From Streptomyces luteolus (lineage in GTDB: Bacteria; Actinomycetota; Actinomycetes; Streptomycetales; Streptomycetaceae), in the NCBI RefSeq assembly GCF_029968015.1, contig NZ_JASCIS010000015.1, positions 123,193 through 187,192 of the forward strand: a stretch of DNA of 64,000 nucleotides. The letters run 5' to 3'. Position 1 is the first letter of the stretch; each line of letters starts with the position of its first letter. This document shows positions 62,779 through 64,000 of this stretch, in pieces. The notes beneath the pieces were generated by a model that was not told the DNA's origin, searched no databases, and saw only the letters and a list, made by a program, of their open reading frames with translations. The position numbers and the translations under genes are program-made.

Positions 62779-63927
62779 TCAGCTGGTGAGATACGCAGGC
62801 GCCGCCACGGGCAAGGTAAATCGGAACTCGGCGCCGCCCGCGGGCCCGCGCCCGACCGTGATTGTGCCGCCGTGGGCCTCGACGATGCCCTTCACGATGT
62901 ACAGGCCGAGCCCGGTGCCGCCGCGCTTGCTGCCCCGCCAGAAGCGGGTGAAGACGCGGTTCATGGATTCCTCCGGGATGCCTGTGCCCTCGTCGCTGAC
63001 GGTGACCCTCGTGCCGACCGGGTCGGTGGGCTCTACGTCAATGGTGACGGTTCCCTCGCCGTGGCGCACCGCGTTTTCCAGGAGGTTGCTGAGCACCTGG
63101 TCGATCTTGTCGGGGTCGGCCCACAGCTCGGGCAGCGGGCGCCGCACCCGGACGAGGAAGCGGTCGGCGGGGCTGCCGGCGGCGACGTGGGCCTGGACAT
63201 GGCGTCCGACGGCCGCGCCTATGTCGACGGGCTGGCGGCGCACTTCGAGGCGCCCCGAGTCGATGCGGGAGATGTCGAGCAGCTCGGCGATGAGCCGGGT
63301 GACGCGGTTGGCGTCGGCGTCGACGGTCTCCAGCATCAGCTTCTTCTGGTCCTCGGTGAACCGCTCCCACTTGGCGAGCAGCGTCGCCGTGAAGCCCTTC
63401 ACGGAGGTCAGCGGCGAGCGCAGCTCGTGCGCGACGGTGGCGATCAACTCGGCGTGACTGCGCTCGGTGCGCCGCCTGGCCTCGGTGTCGCGCAGCGAGA
63501 CGACGAGGCGGCGAACGGGTCCGGTGGGGCGGGTGCGTACGTACCGCGCGGTGACGAGGACTTCACGGCCGCCGGGCAGGAGCAGATTCCGCTCGGGCTG
63601 CCCGATGCGGGTGGTGAGCCCGCCGTACGGATCGGTCAGCTGCCACCAGCGCCGGCCTTCGAGGTCCTCCAGGGGCAGCGCGCGCTCGATGGGTGCGCCG
63701 ATGGCGTCGGCGGCACTGACCGCGGTGATGCGTACGGCGGCGGCGTTGAAGCAGACGACCCGGCCGGACTCGTCGGCCACGACCAGGCCGTCCGGCAGGT
63801 CGTCCGGGTCGAGGCCGAGGTCGTGGGGGTCACCGGCACCGCCGGAGCCGATGTGGCCGGCGCGGGACACGGGGGGACGCACGGCGGAGCCACGCACTCC
63901 CCTGGGCCTGCTGGTGCCGACGCTCAT
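62779..63927 (-). CDS. PAS-domain sensor histidine kinase
   Basis: A 382-residue soluble kinase. A PAS domain (about 44-150: LPDGLVVADESGRVVCFNAAAVRIT) is followed by the dimerisation helices with phospho-acceptor His167 in VAHELRSPLTSVKGF, then the ATPase domain: DQVLSNLLENAVRHGEGTV, VSDEGTGIPEESMNRVF, and GGTGLGLYIVKGIVEAHGG. No transmembrane helices, so it senses an internal or diffusible signal. No response regulator gene is adjacent within the window. Confidence 0.93.
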   Translation of the reverse strand: MSVGTSRPRGVRGSAVRPPVSRAGHIGSGGAGDPHDLGLDPDDLPDGLVVADESGRVVCFNAAAVRITAVSAADAIGAPIERALPLEDLEGRRWWQLTDPYGGLTTRIGQPERNLLLPGGREVLVTARYVRTRPTGPVRRLVVSLRDTEARRRTERSHAELIATVAHELRSPLTSVKGFTATLLAKWERFTEDQKKLMLETVDADANRVTRLIAELLDISRIDSGRLEVRRQPVDIGAAVGRHVQAHVAAGSPADRFLVRVRRPLPELWADPDKIDQVLSNLLENAVRHGEGTVTIDVEPTDPVGTRVTVSDEGTGIPEESMNRVFTRFWRGSKRGGTGLGLYIVKGIVEAHGGTITVGRGPAGGAEFRFTLPVAAPAYLTS

Positions 63928-64000
63928 CCCCGTACCCCACCTCTCGATTGGGCTGGGGTCACCCAGGCGTGCCGGGCGGGTCCCCGAGCCCGTCACCCTA

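Overview
This is a high-GC chromosomal segment of a Streptomyces. The evidence is an SsgB sporulation protein with the length and sequence expected of streptomycetes, strongly G/C-biased third codon positions, many GTG starts, GTGA/ATGA start-stop overlaps, one TTA codon, and a mycelial-actinobacterial gene order: ssgB, a corrinoid cluster, metNIQ, argH, argCJBDR and pheST. From memory, ssgB (SCO1541), argH (SCO1570), argR-D-B-J-C (SCO1576-1580) and pheST appear in the same general order in the S. coelicolor core, so most of the window is core chromosome.

Layout. 0-6 kb: a TIGR02611 membrane protein cut by the edge, ssgB, a CGNR zinc-finger protein, small membrane proteins, a DsbA-like protein, a tandem GNAT and a coupled pabB-pabC pair for p-aminobenzoate. 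6.15-6.75 kb: a tRNA operon (Gly-GCC, Cys-GCA, three Val-GAC) with promoter and terminator. 6.8-11 kb: a zinc-ribbon protein, a kinase-like phosphotransferase, small proteins and a membrane-anchored Ser/Thr kinase. 11-18.6 kb: an rRNA/tRNA methyltransferase and three corrinoid genes (cobA/cysG-type, a BluB-CobT fusion with a very long disordered N-terminus, cobL). 19.6-23.6 kb: a methionine ABC transporter operon (metN-metI-metQ-metQ) preceded by a 28-codon leader peptide ending in a Cys/Met-rich run. 23.6-31.5 kb: HAD phosphatase, membrane proteins, a sigma-like protein with a decayed copy of its own 3' end, glpQ, plsC, a TetR-MFS efflux pair with a clear operator, and a TTA-containing HAD-like gene.

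31.5-39.8 kb: arginine biosynthesis, argH and argC-J-B-D-R, with candidate ArgR sites at both promoters. 39.8-54.8 kb is more accessory: unknown genes, a methyltransferase interrupted by one in-frame amber codon, an SMI1/KNR4 protein, an aldo-keto reductase with a strong terminator in its leader, terB-like, monomeric icd, the ruins of an ECF42 sigma/DGPF operon, a 24-bp minisatellite, a MocR-type regulator whose start codon overlaps that of a divergent EamA exporter, a GH10-like hydrolase and a 3-hydroxyacyl-CoA dehydrogenase. 55-64 kb: Nudix hydrolase, a large helical-repeat regulator, a SpoIIE-type phosphatase, pheS-pheT and a PAS sensor kinase.

Two things stand out at a larger scale. Short tandem duplications (16-35 bp units) sit in many intergenic gaps. 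A dispersed palindromic terminator-like element occurs three times, each time downstream of a gene and in its sense orientation. No CRISPR array, insertion sequence, prophage, integrase or att site was seen.
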